Of a DNA stretch of 64,000 nt, positions 28,454-39,093 are shown one piece after another; the stretch's first letter is position 1, and each line of letters begins with the position of its first letter. The stretch comes from Psychromonas sp. SA13A. GTDB taxonomy: Bacteria > Pseudomonadota > Gammaproteobacteria > Enterobacterales > Psychromonadaceae. A program made the position numbers and the translations under genes. The stretch covers positions 124,001 to 188,000 of the forward strand of contig NZ_WTKU01000006.1 of assembly GCF_011378715.1 (NCBI RefSeq), in the 5' to 3' direction. The notes under the pieces are model-generated. The model saw only the letters and a program-made list of their open reading frames with translations, was not told the origin of the DNA and made no database searches.

Positions 28454-28905
28454 TAAATTTCTCTTCTTGCACACATGATCATTGCCTGACAAGCGACTTC
28501 GCCGTCAACTTTAGCGATACATTCAAATTTGCCCATACCGCGACGTTCTTTAAGATAAATAACTTCTAACTCTAATTTATCACCAGGTACAACCGGTTTA
28601 CGAAAACGTACTTGGTCAATAGACGCTAAAAAATATAGCTCATTTTCTGCAGGTTTGCCGTAAGTTGCAAATGCTAATACACCCGTTGCCTGCGCTAATG
28701 CTTCTAAAATCATCACTCCGGGGAAAACAGGTGTGCCTGGAAAATGTCCTGTGAACTGTGGTTCATTAAAAGAGACATTTTTGTAACCTGATAGTGTTTT
28801 ACCAGGTACATAATCAACTACACGATCGATTAATAAAAATGGGTAACGATGCGGTAGAAGATCCATGATCTCCTTAATATCAAGACTGTTTAATTCGTTA
28901 GACAC
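28453..28905 (-). CDS. fabZ: 3-hydroxyacyl-ACP dehydratase FabZ
   Basis: This 150-residue hot-dog-fold dehydratase of fatty acid elongation removes water from beta-hydroxyacyl-ACP. It competes with the Lpx acyltransferases for hydroxyacyl-[22 protein letters not shown], the catalytic His in [11 protein letters not shown] and Glu in [11 protein letters not shown] are all present. It lies 11 bp behind lpxD and overlaps lpxA by one base, the usual lpxD-fabZ-lpxA-lpxB order. Confidence 0.98.
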   Translation of the reverse strand: MSNELNSLDIKEIMDLLPHRYPFLLIDRVVDYVPGKTLSGYKNVSFNEPQFTGHFPGTPVFPGVMILEALAQATGVLAFATYGKPAENELYFLASIDQVRFRKPVVPGDKLELEVIYLKERRGMGKFECIAKVDGEVACQAMIMCARREI

Positions 28906-28916
28906 GATGATTTTCC

Positions 28917-29939
28917 TTAATTTTTATCTTCAATTTGTTTTTCAAGTTGCTTAACGCGCTTGAATAACTCTTCAATTTTTAATGTATAAGCAGTTGTTTT
29001 ACGCCATGCTTTATTTTCTTGAGCAGGTACACCAGATGAATAAACACCTGCTTTTTTAATACTACGCATAACCATACTGTCACCGGTGATAATAACATTA
29101 TCAGCAATGGTAATATGACCATTCATCGCAACACTACCACCTACAATACAGTTCTTACCTATTTTGGTACTACCAGCGATACAGGTACCGCCAGCCACAG
29201 CAGAGTGGTCGCCAATTTGTACGTTGTGGGCAATTTGACACTGGTTATCAATCTTAACGCCGTCACCAATAATAGTATCCGATAACGCACCTCTATCAAT
29301 TGACGTATTCGATCCAATTTCAACATTATCACCAATAATTACTTTACCAATTTGTGGGATCTTAACCCAAGTCCCTTGGTAAGGGGCATTACCAAACCCA
29401 TCGGATCCTATAACAGCATTCGCATGAATAATGACATTTTTGCCAATTTCACAAGCATGGTAAATAGACACATTCGGGTAAACTTTACAGCCCGAACCTA
29501 ATTGACAGCCTTCTCCAATCACAGAATTCGCAAATAACTGCGTATTATCTCCAATCGTAACGCCTGCTCCAATCACCACATTTTCTGCAATAGCCACATT
29601 ATTGCCGATCACCGCTGTATCATGAATTTGAGCTGACTCAGCGATAAGCACTGGTAAATTGGGTGTGGTATCAAACAAACGCGCTAACAATGCATAACCA
29701 ACATAAGGGTTATCCATAAATAACGCATTGCCTTTATAGCTGTCTTGCATTGATGAAGGCAATACAATTGCACTCGCTTTACACTCATCTAAGCGAGCCA
29801 ATAACTTAATGTCAGATACAAAAGTAATATCACCTTGTGTAGCGGACTCAAAGGTCGCTAAACGTAATACTTGTAGATCTTCTTCACCACTTAATTGCGC
29901 TGAAAGTTGAAGTGCCAAATCTGCTAATGAATAAGCCAT
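28917..29939 (-). CDS. lpxD: UDP-3-O-(3-hydroxyacyl)glucosamine N-acyltransferase
   Basis: This 340-residue enzyme is the third lipid A step, adding the N-linked hydroxyacyl chain. The N-terminal uridine-binding domain (residues 1-100) precedes a long hexapeptide beta-helix (about 105-310). The active-site histidine lies in [10 protein letters not shown] and the conserved block [13 protein letters not shown] is present. The C-terminal helix is charged ([18 protein letters not shown]), as in the trimeric family. It is 12 bp behind skp. Confidence 0.97.
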   Translation of the reverse strand: MAYSLADLALQLSAQLSGEEDLQVLRLATFESATQGDITFVSDIKLLARLDECKASAIVLPSSMQDSYKGNALFMDNPYVGYALLARLFDTTPNLPVLIAESAQIHDTAVIGNNVAIAENVVIGAGVTIGDNTQLFANSVIGEGCQLGSGCKVYPNVSIYHACEIGKNVIIHANAVIGSDGFGNAPYQGTWVKIPQIGKVIIGDNVEIGSNTSIDRGALSDTIIGDGVKIDNQCQIAHNVQIGDHSAVAGGTCIAGSTKIGKNCIVGGSVAMNGHITIADNVIITGDSMVMRSIKKAGVYSSGVPAQENKAWRKTTAYTLKIEELFKRVKQLEKQIEDKN

Positions 29940-29951
29940 AATAATCTAAAC

Positions 29952-30470
29952 CTACTTAGTGCTAATTTTTTGAATAACTTTGTCTGAAATATCTAAAGCA
30001 GGTTTTGAGAAAACAATTTGTTCGCCGTTTAAGATCAAATCGTATCCACCTTCTTTAGCCACTTCATTAATCACTTTACTAACTACAGCTAGGACTTTTT
30101 GATTCTCTTCACCTTGGCGACGACGGTTATCTTCTTCGAAAGCTTTACGTTTTAATTTGTACTCAGAGATTTTGCCTTCGATATCACGTTGTAAAGCAGT
30201 GACTTCACTTTTATTTAATAGCTCGCCATCTTTCTTAATTTTAGTCTCTATTTTTTTAATGCTTTTTTCTAAACGCTGTAACTCTTCGTAACGGCCTTTA
30301 AACTCACCTTCTAACTGTTTAATAATACGTGCACGTTGCGGAGACTCTTTCATCACTTTTGATGGGAATACAACACCAATTTTTGATGTTTCTGCGGCTT
30401 GAACTGCTGACACAGATACCATTGCAGCGGCTAAGGTAATTACTTTAAAAAAGGTCTTCATGGTTTTCAT
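29952..30470 (-). CDS. skp: Periplasmic chaperone Skp/OmpH
   Basis: This 172-residue protein has a signal peptide (FFKVITLAAAMVSVSAVQA, cleavage near residue 25). It is followed by a short beta segment (SKIGVVFPSKVM) and a long charged helical hairpin (residues ~45-135), the tentacles of the Skp trimer. It holds unfolded outer-membrane proteins on their way to BamA, whose gene lies just upstream. A GGAG site precedes the first of two in-frame ATGs. Sequence conservation in this family is low; the call rests on architecture and position. Confidence 0.93.
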   Translation of the reverse strand: MKTMKTFFKVITLAAAMVSVSAVQAAETSKIGVVFPSKVMKESPQRARIIKQLEGEFKGRYEELQRLEKSIKKIETKIKKDGELLNKSEVTALQRDIEGKISEYKLKRKAFEEDNRRRQGEENQKVLAVVSKVINEVAKEGGYDLILNGEQIVFSKPALDISDKVIQKISTK

Positions 30471-30517
30471 GCTATAACTCCGTATTAATAAATCTGTAAT
30501 AAAATAAAAAAGAAATC

Positions 30518-30532
30518 GTGCACTGAGTGCAC
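30518..30532 (-). terminator. Possible hairpin between bamA and skp
   Basis: GTGCAC arms around three bases are followed on the minus strand by ATTTCTTTTTT. The stem is short. It may weaken read-through from bamA into skp. Confidence 0.4.
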
Positions 30533-30580
30533 ATTTTAATGTCGATACAATGGCATTGTTCGAACATCCATTAAATATAC

Positions 30581-32998
30581 TTAGAAAACATCACCAATGT
30601 TAAATGAGAACACTTCGGTTTTATCCCCCGCATAATCTTTTATTGGAACGGCAAATGTAAATACTAACGGTCCCATTGGAGAAACCCAAGTCAACTGAGT
30701 ACCGAACGATGCACGAATACGTCCAGGTTTAGAGTAGTCACCAGCGTAATCACAATTGAACGCACACATATCCTTATACGCATCATAATCGAACTCGGTA
30801 TCCCACGCTTCACCGGCATCAACAAACAAACTACTACGCACTTGACGTGCATAGGCTTCATCTAAGAACGGTACAGGGAAAATAAGTTCCGCACTTAATG
30901 TATATTTTGCATTACCGCCCACTGCACTGTTGGTATAAGTAGCATTACCATTACCATTCTGCTCGCCAGTATACAATGCACGAGGCCCTACCGTATTGCT
31001 AGAAAATCCACGAAGAGTTCGGTAACCACCTACATAATAGTTTTCAAAGAACGGCAATATTTGATCATTACCTTCAAATTTACCGTAGCCGTTACCATAA
31101 CCTAAACTACCGCGTAACAGGGTAGTCCAATCACCGTCTTCGGTAATACGTTGGTAATTACGAATATCAAAATTAAGTTTGAAGTATTGCAGGTCTGAAC
31201 CTGGAATCGTTATTTTACCACGTAAAGTATGTGACATACCTTGCGTAGCTAGTTGACCTCGGTCTAAGTTATTGCGCGACCAGGTAGTGGTAAGGTCAAA
31301 GTTTCTAAAGTCAGCACCACCATCATCATCTTGCATTGAACCATAGATATCCCAAAAAGTACTTAATTGCTCGTAACTTTTTAACTGAGAAATACCGTTA
31401 TTTTCCCAGCCGACACTGAACCCTAAACGGTTTATTTCATTAACAGGAAAACCGGTACTGAAACGTAAACCATAAGTCGTATTGGTGTAATCGACAATAT
31501 TCGCATCGCCCGCTTCAAATTTATCATAATAAATTCGAGCCCCACCACTAACACCATCTTTGGTTAAATATGGGGTATCGTAGCTAATATCAGCACTGAC
31601 ACTATAGTCATTAAACTTAGTTTGAAAGCCAATTTTATCGCCACTACCTAGGAAGTTATTTTGCTGAATACCACCGCTTAAGCTAATCCCAGACTCTGTA
31701 CCAAAACCAATACCGGCATTAAAACTACCTGACGCTTGTTCAGCTACATTAACACTCACATCAACTAAATCATCACTGACACGTTCGGTATTTATATCAA
31801 CGGTTGAGAAGAAACCTAAACGGTTTAAACGCGCGCGAGATGCTTCGATTGCTTCACTAGATAACCATCCGCCTTCCATCTGGCGCATTTCACGACGCAA
31901 CACAACATCTTTGGTAGTGGTATTACCTGAAATATTAATATGTCTAACATAACCACGCTGCCCTGGAGCTACGGAGAAATTAACCACAACGGTATTAGTT
32001 GCATCATCGATTTCAGGGTAAGTATTGATTTCTGGGAATGCGTAACCTAAACGGCCAAAGTATTTGCGAATACTTTGTTCCGAGGCAGCCACGTCAGATG
32101 CGGCATAAGTATCTCCATTAGCAAACGCGACTAGGCTTTTTACTTCTGCATCGTGCCCTAATAGATCACCAATAAAAGTTACATCTGACACTTTATAAAT
32201 ATTACCTTCGTTAACATTGACCGTAACATAAACCCCTTTTTTATTAGGTCTAAGTGCTACTTGCGTTTCATCAATTTTAAAACGAATGTAACCGCGGTCT
32301 AGGTAATAACTTTTAATAACTTCCAAATCACCGGCTAACTTTTGTTTTTGGTAGTTATCGTCGGCAAAAAGATCCCACCAACCAGCAGAATCACTTAATG
32401 TTAATCGCTTTAACAAGTCTTCATCGGAATAAACATTATTACCAACAATATTGATTTGTTCGATTTTTGCCGTCAACCCTTCACGAAATACAAATTGAAT
32501 AGAAACACGGTTTCTAGGTAAAGGTGTCACAATCGTTTCTACTTGTGCGCTGTATTTACCCACACTGTGATAGAAATCTTCTAAGCTTTTTTCAATACTG
32601 GTAAGAACGGTTCTATCTAACGCATCACCAACTTGGATAGAAGAAGATTTTAAGGAATCAAATATTTGCTCTTCAGTAAGTTTGTCATTACCTGTTAATT
32701 CAATGGCACTGATCGTTGGGCGTTCTTTCACTTTAAAAATAAGTACAGACTCATTTTTGAATAGCTGTATCGATTCGAAGTAGCTACTGCTATACATTTT
32801 TTTAATAGCCTGCGATAGATCATATTCATCGACCACATCGCCTTCACGGATTGGTAGACTCAATAATGCAGCGCCCAGTGTTACTCGTTGGAGTCCTTCA
32901 AACTGTAGGTCAGAGACGGTAAATTTTTCAGCTAAAGCAAGGTTAGAAAAACAGCTGGTGACAGTAAATGTCAATGCTAACAAATATTTCTTAAACAT
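30581..32998 (-). CDS. bamA: Outer membrane protein assembly factor BamA
   Basis: This 805-residue core of the BAM complex inserts beta-barrel proteins into the outer membrane. It has a signal peptide (residues 1-23, ending ALA) and five POTRA domains (about 24-420; for example FTVSDLQFEGLQRVTLGAAL). A C-terminal Omp85 barrel has FGTQLTWVSPMGPLVFTFAVPI and ends in FNIGDVF, with the typical terminal aromatic. GGYRTLRGFSSNTVGPR contains the conserved RGF motif of barrel loop 6. It lies between rseP and skp as in most gammaproteobacteria. Confidence 0.98.
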   Translation of the reverse strand: MFKKYLLALTFTVTSCFSNLALAEKFTVSDLQFEGLQRVTLGAALLSLPIREGDVVDEYDLSQAIKKMYSSSYFESIQLFKNESVLIFKVKERPTISAIELTGNDKLTEEQIFDSLKSSSIQVGDALDRTVLTSIEKSLEDFYHSVGKYSAQVETIVTPLPRNRVSIQFVFREGLTAKIEQINIVGNNVYSDEDLLKRLTLSDSAGWWDLFADDNYQKQKLAGDLEVIKSYYLDRGYIRFKIDETQVALRPNKKGVYVTVNVNEGNIYKVSDVTFIGDLLGHDAEVKSLVAFANGDTYAASDVAASEQSIRKYFGRLGYAFPEINTYPEIDDATNTVVVNFSVAPGQRGYVRHINISGNTTTKDVVLRREMRQMEGGWLSSEAIEASRARLNRLGFFSTVDINTERVSDDLVDVSVNVAEQASGSFNAGIGFGTESGISLSGGIQQNNFLGSGDKIGFQTKFNDYSVSADISYDTPYLTKDGVSGGARIYYDKFEAGDANIVDYTNTTYGLRFSTGFPVNEINRLGFSVGWENNGISQLKSYEQLSTFWDIYGSMQDDDGGADFRNFDLTTTWSRNNLDRGQLATQGMSHTLRGKITIPGSDLQYFKLNFDIRNYQRITEDGDWTTLLRGSLGYGNGYGKFEGNDQILPFFENYYVGGYRTLRGFSSNTVGPRALYTGEQNGNGNATYTNSAVGGNAKYTLSAELIFPVPFLDEAYARQVRSSLFVDAGEAWDTEFDYDAYKDMCAFNCDYAGDYSKPGRIRASFGTQLTWVSPMGPLVFTFAVPIKDYAGDKTEVFSFNIGDVF

Positions 32999-33140
32999 TA
33001 TCTACAAAATCCTTTACTGCACATCAGTGCAAAACAATTTAAATATCCAGGTCAATGGGTAGTGAATACTACTTTCAAATCGTGTTAGAAAGTAGCACTA
33101 TCTCATTGTTTATATTCTATAATAAATTTTATTGTTTCTT

Positions 33141-34541
33141 TTACAATAAATTAAAGTCGTTCAGCACAGCAATTGACATAAATGTGAATAAAACCGCAGC
33201 ACCAATTTTAAAACCAAACTCTTGGATCCTTTCAGGAACTGGTTTACCCGTAATCGCTTCGACAAAGTAATACATCAAATGACCACCGTCTAAAACAGGT
33301 AAAGGTATTAAATTCATAATACCTAAATTAACGCTAATTAAAGCAATAAACCCTAGGAAGTATGCAAATCCATAGTCCGCACTCATTCCGGCACCTTTAG
33401 CAATTCCAACAGGCCCACTGAGATTTTTTACCGATAAATCACCGGTCACTAATTTAACTAATGTCGAAAAAGTTAACTCACTGAGCTGCCAAGTTTTATC
33501 AACTCCTTTTAAGAAAGAGTCAATCGGTCCATATTTTAAGCTTACTCTAAGCTCTTCAGGGTAAGGGTCAACCTTTGGAGCAACACCGATATAACCTCGT
33601 AATGTACCGTCAGCACTTTCACGAGCGTCGGGGACAAGTGTTAGCGTGTGTTTTATCGCCCCTCTTTCAATCACTAGTCGTAATGGTTGATTTGCATTTT
33701 CTTGAATCAACTTAACAAATTGTTGCCAATCGTCTAACTGGATCCCATTAATGGCGATTAATTTGTCATTAATTTCTAACCCACTTCGTTGTGCGGCACC
33801 ATTTTCAGCGATACTGGCGGCACTTAAATGTACTTTGGGAGAGTAAGGAATAAGTCCTAAGCTACTAATAATCGACTCTTTTTTAGGGTCAAATTTCCAA
33901 TTAGCTAATGAGACTGTATAAGTTTGACTTGGTTCCCTATTCTCGCTCAGTGTTGATTGAGAGTTTGAACTCAGGTCAAACAAATTAACAGGCGTTACGC
34001 TGAGCTCGACACTTGGCTCTCCAATCTGTGCAACTAAAGCAAGGTTTAGCGCTTCCCAATCATTAACGGTTCGGCCATTAACCGCACTCACCTGAAAAGG
34101 GGATTGAGTTGTGATCACACTAACTGGTGAATTTTCAAGTACACCATTAACAACGGGTTTAGCACTTCCTACACCAATCATGTACATTAAAAAGAAAGCA
34201 ATAATAGCTAATAGGAAATTGGCAATAGGCCCTGCTGCAACAATGGCAATGCGTTGCCATACTGACTTTTTATCAAAAGAGAATTCAGATAATGCTTCAG
34301 GCACTTCTTCAACCCGCCCATCAAGCATTTTCACATAACCGCCTAATGGAATAGCTGCAATCACAAACTCAGTACCATGCTTATCCAATTTTTTAAAAAG
34401 GACTTTACCAAAACCAATGGAGAAACGATGTACCTTTACTTTACAGCGACGAGCAACCCAAAAATGTCCATACTCATGAATGGCAACTAGAATACTTAAC
34501 GCAATAATAAATGCCGATGTATTCCATATAAAATCTAACAA
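33141..34541 (-). CDS. rseP: Regulator of sigma-E protease RseP (site-2 zinc metalloprotease)
   Basis: This 466-residue inner-membrane protease makes the second, intramembrane cut in the anti-sigma factor RseA. The zinc motif is HEYGH at residues 22-26 in the first helix. Periplasmic PDZ domains follow (VNGRTVNDWEALNLALV, INDKLIAINGIQLDDWQQF), then the second active-site motif LIPLPVLDGGHLMYY. The start is a TTG at 34539-34541, preceded by AGGTGGAG and overlapping the dxr stop by 7 bp. The N-terminus aligns with the Escherichia protein from this codon. A ~30-residue low-similarity insert is seen around residues 185-215. Confidence 0.96.
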   Translation of the reverse strand: MLDFIWNTSAFIIALSILVAIHEYGHFWVARRCKVKVHRFSIGFGKVLFKKLDKHGTEFVIAAIPLGGYVKMLDGRVEEVPEALSEFSFDKKSVWQRIAIVAAGPIANFLLAIIAFFLMYMIGVGSAKPVVNGVLENSPVSVITTQSPFQVSAVNGRTVNDWEALNLALVAQIGEPSVELSVTPVNLFDLSSNSQSTLSENREPSQTYTVSLANWKFDPKKESIISSLGLIPYSPKVHLSAASIAENGAAQRSGLEINDKLIAINGIQLDDWQQFVKLIQENANQPLRLVIERGAIKHTLTLVPDARESADGTLRGYIGVAPKVDPYPEELRVSLKYGPIDSFLKGVDKTWQLSELTFSTLVKLVTGDLSVKNLSGPVGIAKGAGMSADYGFAYFLGFIALISVNLGIMNLIPLPVLDGGHLMYYFVEAITGKPVPERIQEFGFKIGAAVLFTFMSIAVLNDFNLL

Positions 34542-35779
34542 ACTCCACCTCGATTAATCAATTTTATCGCATCGGCTCTAGCCTGCTTATCAATTTCTAA
34601 TAACTGCTCAATGGACGAGACTTTTTGATGTTCTAATGTATTTAAAATACTATCCACAATACGTGGAATATCCGTGAACTTAATACGTTGTTCTAAAAAG
34701 GCTTGCACTGCTACTTCATTAGCCGCATTCAGTGATGTGGTCGCATGCTGCCCTTCATAACAAGCCTGTATCGCTAATTTTAAACAAGGATAACGGTCAT
34801 AATCAGGTTCAGCGAAGGTAAAGTTTGCCGTGTTAAAAAAATCAAACTCTGCAGCCCCACTTTTAATGCGTTTTTTACCACCCATAACATGTGCAATAGG
34901 TATGCGCATATCTGCGTTACCCATTTGTGAAATGACACTACCATCTTGGTATTGCACCATAGAATGGATCACTGATTGAGGATGAATAATCACCTGTAAC
35001 TGATCTTTATTGGTATTGAATAACCACCTTGCTTCAATGTACTCAAGGCCTTTATTCATCATGGTTGCAGAATCGATAGAGATTTTAGGGCCCATGCTCC
35101 AATTTGGATGTTTAATCGCCACATCAGGGGTAATACTTGAAAACTCGTGCAACGGCTTGGTTAAGAAAGGTCCACCAGAGCCAGTTAATAAAATCTTAGA
35201 AACACCCTCAGCAGTTAAATCACAGTGGCCAATAGTTTGTTGTAAGTTCGGCGACATAGATTGAAATATAGCGTTATGTTCGCTATCAACGGGCCACAGT
35301 GTTGCACCCGACTTTTTAACCGCATCAATAAATAATGCACCGGACATTACTAAAGATTCTTTATTTGCTAAGAAAACCTCTTTCCCTGCATGTACAGCTG
35401 CCAGCGTTGTTTTTAAACCCGCTGAACCTACAATTGCAGCCATCACAGAATCAATCTCAGCACTGCCTAATAATGCCAGTACTTCAGATTCAGGTAACAC
35501 TTGGCAATTAAGCTTGTTTTCTTGTAATGAGATTTTTAGTTGTGATGCCGCTTGCGGATTTGATAACGCAACATAGGCAGGTTTGAACTCGATACAAAGA
35601 GCGAGCATTTTTTCAATATTGCTTGCCGCATACAAAAACTGCACATTATACAGTTCAGGATTATGACGACAGACACTCAGAGTACTATCACCAATTGATC
35701 CCGTTGCACCTAATACGGCTAAGTTTTTAGCCACTGATTGCTTTAGTGCGTTATTGTTGGTTGTATTGTTGGTCATCAT
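34535..35779 (-). CDS. dxr: 1-deoxy-D-xylulose 5-phosphate reductoisomerase
   Basis: This 414-residue NADPH-dependent enzyme makes 2-C-methyl-D-erythritol 4-phosphate, the first committed step of the non-mevalonate isoprenoid pathway. NLAVLGATGSIGDSTLSV is the cofactor site. KESLVMSG, VDSEHNAIFQ, TGSGGPFL and MNKGLEYIEARWLF are the metal and substrate motifs. The frame opens at a TTG, but the ATG at 35777-35779, which overlaps the cdsA stop as TAATG, is the better start. The first 15 residues are Asn/Thr-rich and poorly conserved. Confidence 0.96.
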   Translation of the reverse strand: MMTNNTTNNNALKQSVAKNLAVLGATGSIGDSTLSVCRHNPELYNVQFLYAASNIEKMLALCIEFKPAYVALSNPQAASQLKISLQENKLNCQVLPESEVLALLGSAEIDSVMAAIVGSAGLKTTLAAVHAGKEVFLANKESLVMSGALFIDAVKKSGATLWPVDSEHNAIFQSMSPNLQQTIGHCDLTAEGVSKILLTGSGGPFLTKPLHEFSSITPDVAIKHPNWSMGPKISIDSATMMNKGLEYIEARWLFNTNKDQLQVIIHPQSVIHSMVQYQDGSVISQMGNADMRIPIAHVMGGKKRIKSGAAEFDFFNTANFTFAEPDYDRYPCLKLAIQACYEGQHATTSLNAANEVAVQAFLEQRIKFTDIPRIVDSILNTLEHQKVSSIEQLLEIDKQARADAIKLINRGGVC

Positions 35780-36630
35780 TAAACAAGCCAATAAATATAA
35801 ATAAGAGCAAACACCGGAACAGCAGCGGTCAAGCTATCTATGCGATCTAAAATGCCACCATGTCCAGGTAATAAATTACTACTGTCTTTTAAACCAGCTT
35901 CTCGTTTAAAAATACTTTCGGTTAAATCACCTAATGCAGAGACTAAAGTAGTGATCACTGAAGCCGCAAAAAACAATCCTAATTTTTCAGCCGGAATAGC
36001 AAAGTAATGACTCGCAAAATAAGCAACGATAACGGCACTCACTAAGCCACCTAATAATCCTTCAATGGTTTTACCCGGACTTACATTAGGTGCTAACTTA
36101 TGTTTACCAAATTGTCTTCCCGCAAAATAAGCACCAGAATCAGCAGCCCACACCAATAAAAATACAAACATCAATAATTCCGCACCAAAATAGAAGTCGT
36201 GATGCATATTCACTGAACGTAATACTACTAATCCCCAGAAAAAAGGAATTAAAGTAAGTAACCCAAAAATGCTTTTTAGGAGTTTACTGTTTCGCCAAAG
36301 TGTTGCTGAAGTCGGATAACGCACAACCATCACTAAGGCAACACACCACCAAGCCGCAGCCACAGTTAATCCAGTAATTATATAATGATGAGGTAGTTCA
36401 GGTCCCCAGATCAAGCCAATAGGCATCAACATCAGCGTAATACCGAGTATCAAACCAAAGATATAAAGGGTAGCTGAAGAAGGTTCTTTACTAACAAAAC
36501 CGGCCCACTCTTTACTAGCGAGTAAAAAAATACCAGCAGCAAACAGCATAAAAAATTGAAGAGGTAAAAAGAAAATAGCCGCAATGGCTAGTGGCGCTAA
36601 TATAAGCGCGGTAATAATTCGTTGCTTCAC
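35779..36630 (-). CDS. cdsA: Phosphatidate cytidylyltransferase
   Basis: This 283-residue inner-membrane enzyme forms CDP-diacylglycerol, precursor of all phospholipids. It has about eight hydrophobic segments. The family signature lies in the C-terminal third (VSPGKTIEGLLGGLVSA and SALGDLTESIFKREAGLKDSSNLLPGHGGILDRIDSL). The start is a GTG at 36628-36630. It is 32 bp behind uppS, linking undecaprenyl and phospholipid synthesis in one operon. Confidence 0.96.
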   Translation of the reverse strand: MKQRIITALILAPLAIAAIFFLPLQFFMLFAAGIFLLASKEWAGFVSKEPSSATLYIFGLILGITLMLMPIGLIWGPELPHHYIITGLTVAAAWWCVALVMVVRYPTSATLWRNSKLLKSIFGLLTLIPFFWGLVVLRSVNMHHDFYFGAELLMFVFLLVWAADSGAYFAGRQFGKHKLAPNVSPGKTIEGLLGGLVSAVIVAYFASHYFAIPAEKLGLFFAASVITTLVSALGDLTESIFKREAGLKDSSNLLPGHGGILDRIDSLTAAVPVFALIYIYWLV

Positions 36631-36662
36631 AGAGAAATCCCGTTATATCTGTTGGGTAAAAA

Positions 36663-37400
36663 TTAGTTATTTACTTGTGCACTGGTTTGTCCAAAACGTC
36701 GCTCTTTACCTGAAAATACATCTAGAGCTAATTGAAAGGCTTTGGCATCAAAATCAGGCCATAATATATCGGTAAAATATAACTCCGCATAAGCAAGTTG
36801 CCATAGTAAGAAATTACTTATTCTGTAATCTCCTCCCGTTCGTATCATCAAATCAACATCAGGTAATTCACCTAAAGACAGTGTGCCAGTCAATAATTGT
36901 TCATCGATACTATCAACTTCTAGGGCACCTTCTTTTACTTGTTGCGCTATTTTTTGGGTTGCATTAACAATATCCCAACGGCCGCCGTAGTTAGCAGCTA
37001 CATTTAATGCTAAACCGGTATTATTTGCAGTTAATAACTGTGCTGCATGTACTTTTTTTTGCAGGCGATCACTAAAACCAGATATATCACCAACAATAGT
37101 TAACTTAATATTATTTTTATGGAGTTTTTTTACTTCACTACCAAGTACGGTAAAAAACAGCTCCATCAGCATATTCACTTCCTGTTCAGGACGTTTCCAA
37201 TTCTCACTACTAAAAGCAAAGATGGTTAATGCTTCAATATTTTTTTCAGCGGCAAAAGCAATACTTTTACGTAGCGCTTTTACGCCGTGTTTATGACCAA
37301 AAACTCGGTGTTTTCCTTTTTGTTCTGACCAACGGCCATTTCCATCCATTATGATGGCAACATGTCTAGGGAAATTACTTTTAAGTGTTTCTGATCTCAC
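36663..37400 (-). CDS. uppS: Undecaprenyl diphosphate synthase
   Basis: This 245-residue cis-prenyltransferase builds the C55 lipid carrier for peptidoglycan and O-antigen. HVAIIMDGNGRWS places the catalytic aspartate at residue 19, and FAFSSENWKRP and LMIRTGGDYRISNFLLWQLAYAELYF are the substrate-binding blocks. The start is GTG at 37398-37400. Position between frr and cdsA is canonical. Confidence 0.97.
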   Translation of the reverse strand: MRSETLKSNFPRHVAIIMDGNGRWSEQKGKHRVFGHKHGVKALRKSIAFAAEKNIEALTIFAFSSENWKRPEQEVNMLMELFFTVLGSEVKKLHKNNIKLTIVGDISGFSDRLQKKVHAAQLLTANNTGLALNVAANYGGRWDIVNATQKIAQQVKEGALEVDSIDEQLLTGTLSLGELPDVDLMIRTGGDYRISNFLLWQLAYAELYFTDILWPDFDAKAFQLALDVFSGKERRFGQTSAQVNN

Positions 37401-37421
37401 AATAATCCTTTATTAACAATT

Positions 37422-37454
37422 AAATGCACCGACTAGTCACTAGAGGGTGCATTT
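37422..37454 (-). terminator. Possible hairpin between frr and uppS
   Basis: AAATGCACC and GGTGCATTT arms enclose a 15-nt loop that itself has an ACTAGT element. The T-run on the minus side is short, so read-through into uppS is likely. Confidence 0.4.
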
Positions 37455-37471
37455 TTGAACACTAGTTAGTT

Positions 37472-38029
37472 TTATACTTCTAACAATTCAGCTTCTTTAA
37501 CCGCTAATACTTCATCCACTTTTTTGATGCTTTCATTAGTTACTTTTTGTACTAACTCTTCACCTTGACGTTGTTGATCTTCGCTGATTTCTTTTTCTTT
37601 TTCTAGATCTTTAAAGTCACCATTAGCATCACGGCGAATATTACGAATAGCAACACGTGTATTTTCAGCTTCACCACGAACCACTTTAATTAAGTCTTTA
37701 CGACGCTCTTCTGTTAATGGCGGTAAAGGAATGCGAATAACAGTACCAGCAGACATAGGGTTTAAACCTAAGTTAGATCCCATAATTGCTTTTTCTACTG
37801 CTGCAATTAAAGTCGCATCAAATACTGTCACTGTTAATGTACGTGAATCTTCAGTTGATACATTACCCACTTGACGTAACGGTGTATTAGAACCGTAATA
37901 AGGCACCATGATGCCATCAAGTAAACTAGGGTGTGCACGACCTGTACGTACTTTAGCTAATTGGCTTTTAAATGATTCGATGCTTTTATTCATGCGAGTT
38001 TGAGCATCATCTTTGATTTCGTTAATCAT
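37472..38029 (-). CDS. frr: Ribosome recycling factor
   Basis: This 185-residue all-helical/beta two-domain protein splits post-termination ribosomes with EF-G. Conserved blocks include [65 protein letters not shown] and the C-terminal [27 protein letters not shown]. The ATG has a good site (AGGAAC) in front. It follows pyrH by about 200 bp that contain a 17-bp repeat. Confidence 0.98.
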   Translation of the reverse strand: MINEIKDDAQTRMNKSIESFKSQLAKVRTGRAHPSLLDGIMVPYYGSNTPLRQVGNVSTEDSRTLTVTVFDATLIAAVEKAIMGSNLGLNPMSAGTVIRIPLPPLTEERRKDLIKVVRGEAENTRVAIRNIRRDANGDFKDLEKEKEISEDQQRQGEELVQKVTNESIKKVDEVLAVKEAELLEV

Positions 38030-38149
38030 ATTTAGTTCCTAACTTGTTAGTTCATTATCAAATTTTGTTATCTATATTGGCAACTATTTTTTAACTAGTA
38101 CGCTTTTAATCAATATCGCTTTAGCAATAACCACGATATTTTATTCGTT

Positions 38150-38183
38150 ATACTTTACAAATAGCCATACTTTACAAATAGTC
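38150..38183. repeat. 17-bp tandem repeat, 2 copies, after pyrH
   Basis: ATACTTTACAAATAGCC and ATACTTTACAAATAGTC differ at one position. They lie 54-87 bp past the pyrH stop, in the pyrH-frr spacer. Confidence 0.85.
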
Positions 38184-38236
38184 ACTGCTTTTAACGACTA
38201 CAACTTTATTTAGCGTTGTAATCGATAAATAAATAA

Positions 38237-38977
38237 TTAAATATTTTCCTGTGCGTGGGTGATAGTTGTACCTTCATCACCACCTAAAACAACACGACTT
38301 AATGCACCGGGTTTATTCATGTTGAAAACACGAATTGGCAGGCTATGGTCACGTGCTAAGGTAAATGCAGCTAAATCCATTACTTGTAGCTCTTTCTCTA
38401 GTACCGTTTGGTAATCTAATACGCTGTATAATTTCGCATCTGGATTTTTTACTGGGTCTGCATCGTAAACACCATCAACTTTAGTACCTTTAAGTACTGC
38501 ATCCGCTTCAATTTCGATACCACGTAAACAAGCAGCAGAATCGGTAGTAAAGAAAGGATTACCTGTACCCGCAGCAAAAATAACTACAGTGCCTAATTTT
38601 AAATATTTAATTGCTTCGGCCCAGTTATAATCGTCACAAACACCATTTAAAGGAATAGCAGACATTAAACGAGAATTAACGTGTGAACGGTGTAATGCAT
38701 CACGCATTGCTAATCCATTCATCACCGTCGCTAACATTCCCATGTGATCGCCTACTACACGATTCATTCCAGCTTGAGCAAGGCCCGCACCACGGAAAAT
38801 ATTACCACCACCGATCACTAAACCAACTTGTACACCAGATTCAATCAAAGATTTAATCTCTAAGGCCATACGATCCAATACTTTAGGATCAATACCAAAC
38901 CCTTCTTCACCAACGAGGGCTTCACCGCTCAGTTTTAATAAAATACGACGATATGCTGATTTAGGGTTAGTGCTCAT
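38237..38977 (-). CDS. pyrH: Uridylate kinase
   Basis: This 246-residue hexameric UMP kinase of the amino-acid kinase fold is specific for [68 protein letters not shown] and [22 protein letters not shown] match the family along their length. The frame extends 17 codons upstream, but the ATG at 38975-38977 ([15 protein letters not shown]) has an AAGGAA site and aligns with known starts. Order rpsB-tsf-pyrH-frr is canonical. Confidence 0.97.
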   Translation of the reverse strand: MSTNPKSAYRRILLKLSGEALVGEEGFGIDPKVLDRMALEIKSLIESGVQVGLVIGGGNIFRGAGLAQAGMNRVVGDHMGMLATVMNGLAMRDALHRSHVNSRLMSAIPLNGVCDDYNWAEAIKYLKLGTVVIFAAGTGNPFFTTDSAACLRGIEIEADAVLKGTKVDGVYDADPVKNPDAKLYSVLDYQTVLEKELQVMDLAAFTLARDHSLPIRVFNMNKPGALSRVVLGGDEGTTITHAQENI

Positions 38978-39093
38978 AATTTCATTCCTTAAGTTGAAAT
39001 AATACCGATTTTTTAAAAAATCATGCAAGATATTTTAAAAAATAGGTCTCAAATTGGTTTATTAAGCAGCTATATTCACTTTCTTCTGAATAT

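Noticed and set aside
28454-28492. Upstream start for lpxA (13 extra codons)
   Set aside because: It would overlap fabZ by about 40 bp; the ATG at 28453 matches LpxA proteins and the usual TAATG coupling.
38978-39028. Upstream start for pyrH (17 extra codons)
   Set aside because: The extension lacks similarity, while the ATG at 38977 has a good ribosome site.
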